5,264 bases of DNA, from assembly GCA_937927885.1 (NCBI GenBank), contig CALEZJ010000001.1, positions 1 through 5,264 of the forward strand. The letters run 5' to 3'. Each line of letters starts with the position of its first letter. The first letter of the stretch is position 1. A model generated the notes under the pieces. That model did not search any database. It saw nothing but the letters and a program-made list of their open reading frames with translations, and was not told the DNA's origin. Origin of the DNA: an uncultured Paracoccaceae bacterium (GTDB taxonomy: Bacteria > Pseudomonadota > Alphaproteobacteria > Rhodobacterales > Rhodobacteraceae). Below, one piece after another: positions 4,159 through 5,264 of this stretch. Both the position numbers and the translations under genes were made by a program.

Positions 4159-5264
4159 TCACGATCCGCCCCGGCACGACGATGATCTTTCTGGGCGTGG
4201 CACCGGCCAGCCCCCGGATCACAGCTTCGTCGGCCAGCGCGGCTTTTTCAACCTCTTCGTTGCTGGCCCCGCGCGGGACGGTGATTTCCGTGCGGCGTTT
4301 GCCGTTGAACTGCACCGCCAGGGTCACACTGTCCTCGACCAGCATCGCCGGATCGGCCACGGGCCAGGGCGCCAGCGCCACCAGCCCCTCGCCGCCCTGA
4401 TGGTGCCAGATGTCCTCGGCCAGATGCGGCACCATGGGGGCCATCAGTTGCGCCAGCGTGCGCATCGCCAGCTTCTGCGCCCCGCCCGAGGCTTTCGCGC
4501 GGCTCAGCGTGTTGGTGAATTCGTAAAGCTTGGCGATGGCCTTGTTGAAGGCGAATCCCTCGATCGAGGCCGTCACATCGGCAATCGCCCGGTGCATGGC
4601 GCGCATCAGGTCAAGGTCGCCTTCGCCCGGATGATCCGCAGGCAGCGCGGCGATGCGGTCGGACAGCGTCCAGACCCGGCCCAGATGCTTGAAGGTCGCC
4701 TCGGCCCCCGCCGCCGTCCATTCCACGTCGCGCTCGGGGGGCGAATCGCTCATCACGAACCAGCGCGCGGTATCGGCGCCGAATTGTTCGATGATGGCGA
4801 CGGGATCGACCACGTTGCGCTTGGATTTCGACATCTTGGCGGAAGGGATGATCTCCACCGCCCGCCCGTCCTTCAGGAACCCGCCGCCGTCGCGCAGTTC
4901 CACCTCCTCGGGGAAGTGATAGACCGGCCGCCCCTGCGCATCGCGGGTCTGGAAGATCGCGTGCGTCACCATGCCTTGCGTGAAAAGCGCGTTGAAGGGC
5001 TCGATGCTTTTCGCGGGCAGGTGGCCGGTCTTGTGCATCGCGCGGGCGAAGAAGCGGCTGTAAAGCAGGTGCAGGATCGCGTGTTCAATCCCGCCGATGT
5101 ACTGATCGACGTTCATCCAGTAATCCGCTTCCGCCGGATCGGTGGGCGTTGCCGCATGGGGCGCGGTGAAGCGGGCGAAATACCAGGACGAATCGACAAA
5201 GGTGTCCATCGTGTCGGTTTCACGCAGCGCGGGCTTGCCACAGGCGGGGCAGGCGCACTGGCGC
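4145..5264 (-). CDS. leuS: Leucyl-tRNA synthetase, C-terminal part (5' end outside window)
   Basis: This class I aminoacyl-tRNA synthetase charges tRNA-Leu with leucine in the cytoplasm. The frame continues past the right edge; 372 residues are visible of the roughly 850 usual in bacteria. The fragment opens with a Cys-rich zinc-knuckle-like remnant (C3, C5, C8) and [16 protein letters not shown], a hallmark LeuRS stretch. [14 protein letters not shown] of the catalytic core follows. The KMSKS ATP-binding loop is at fragment residues 143-147 (bases 4823-4837). The helical anticodon-binding domain and the small C-terminal domain, ending [14 protein letters not shown], complete it. The Met codon at 5209 is internal, not a start. 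The missing 5' part would hold the HIGH motif and the editing domain. It is the upstream visible gene of the operon and overlaps lptE by 14 bases. Confidence 0.96.
   Translation of the reverse strand, partial: RQCACPACGKPALRETDTMDTFVDSSWYFARFTAPHAATPTDPAEADYWMNVDQYIGGIEHAILHLLYSRFFARAMHKTGHLPAKSIEPFNALFTQGMVTHAIFQTRDAQGRPVYHFPEEVELRDGGGFLKDGRAVEIIPSAKMSKSKRNVVDPVAIIEQFGADTARWFVMSDSPPERDVEWTAAGAEATFKHLGRVWTLSDRIAALPADHPGEGDLDLMRAMHRAIADVTASIEGFAFNKAIAKLYEFTNTLSRAKASGGAQKLAMRTLAQLMAPMVPHLAEDIWHHQGGEGLVALAPWPVADPAMLVEDSVTLAVQFNGKRRTEITVPRGASNEEVEKAALADEAVIRGLAGATPRKIIVVPGRIVNVVV

Noticed and set aside
3745..4185. Plus-strand frame of 146 codons opposite lptE, and similar frames opposite holA
   Set aside because: Same cause: third-position GC creates open antisense frames. 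The translations are rich in R/G/A/P with no family resemblance.
4145..5209. ATG at 5209 as the start of the last gene
   Set aside because: It lies within the LeuRS stretch [13 protein letters not shown], and the frame continues upstream to the window edge with matching LeuRS residues.
1..5264. tRNA or rRNA genes, CRISPR repeats, prophage or complete insertion sequences
   Set aside because: Nothing with cloverleaf pattern, regularly spaced repeats, transposase or phage motifs was seen. Genes and gene order look like core chromosome.

Overview
The window looks like ordinary chromosome from a GC-rich alphaproteobacterium, most likely a member of the Rhodobacteraceae (Paracoccus/Rhodobacter type). 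The reasons are the strong G/C preference at third codon positions, the gene order leuS-lptE-holA, and the character of the TamB and GST proteins. The genus is inferred from protein resemblance and was not tested by a search.

Layout, left to right. Bases 1-1515 (+) hold the C-terminal 504 residues of TamB, an inner-membrane-anchored factor in outer-membrane biogenesis; its start lies left of the window. Bases 1523-2119 (-) encode a complete small glutathione S-transferase that converges on tamB with a 7-base gap. Bases 2120-2364 are a 245-base intergenic region holding the GST ribosome binding site, a good sigma70-type promoter facing right, and a leader of about 150 bases with two strong hairpins and short upstream reading frames. 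Bases 2365-2628 (+) encode an 87-residue YjhX/TopAI-family protein (UPF0386), the family of the E. coli topoisomerase I inhibitor. From 2648 to the right end, on the - strand and transcribed leftward, lie leuS (3' part only), lptE and holA. Their coding regions overlap by 14 and 4 bases, so they form one operon.

How the genes relate. TamB (envelope protein and lipid transport) and LptE (LPS insertion at the outer membrane) both serve the outer membrane but belong to separate transcription units. leuS, lptE and holA link translation, LPS export and replication only through shared transcription and translational coupling. The GST and topAI genes are single-gene units that diverge from the shared intergenic region. 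topAI and holA converge with only 19 bases between them, so read-through from the leuS operon would be antisense to topAI.

The most interesting part is 2179-2384. A TopAI homologue with no visible antitoxin partner sits behind a structured leader. In that leader a five-codon reading frame with a good Shine-Dalgarno sequence could pair with the weak topAI ribosome binding site, and two tandem hairpins lie between them. This resembles the leader-peptide control reported for E. coli topAI. Here it is a hypothesis from reading the bases, not a demonstrated system. The rest of the window is conventional.
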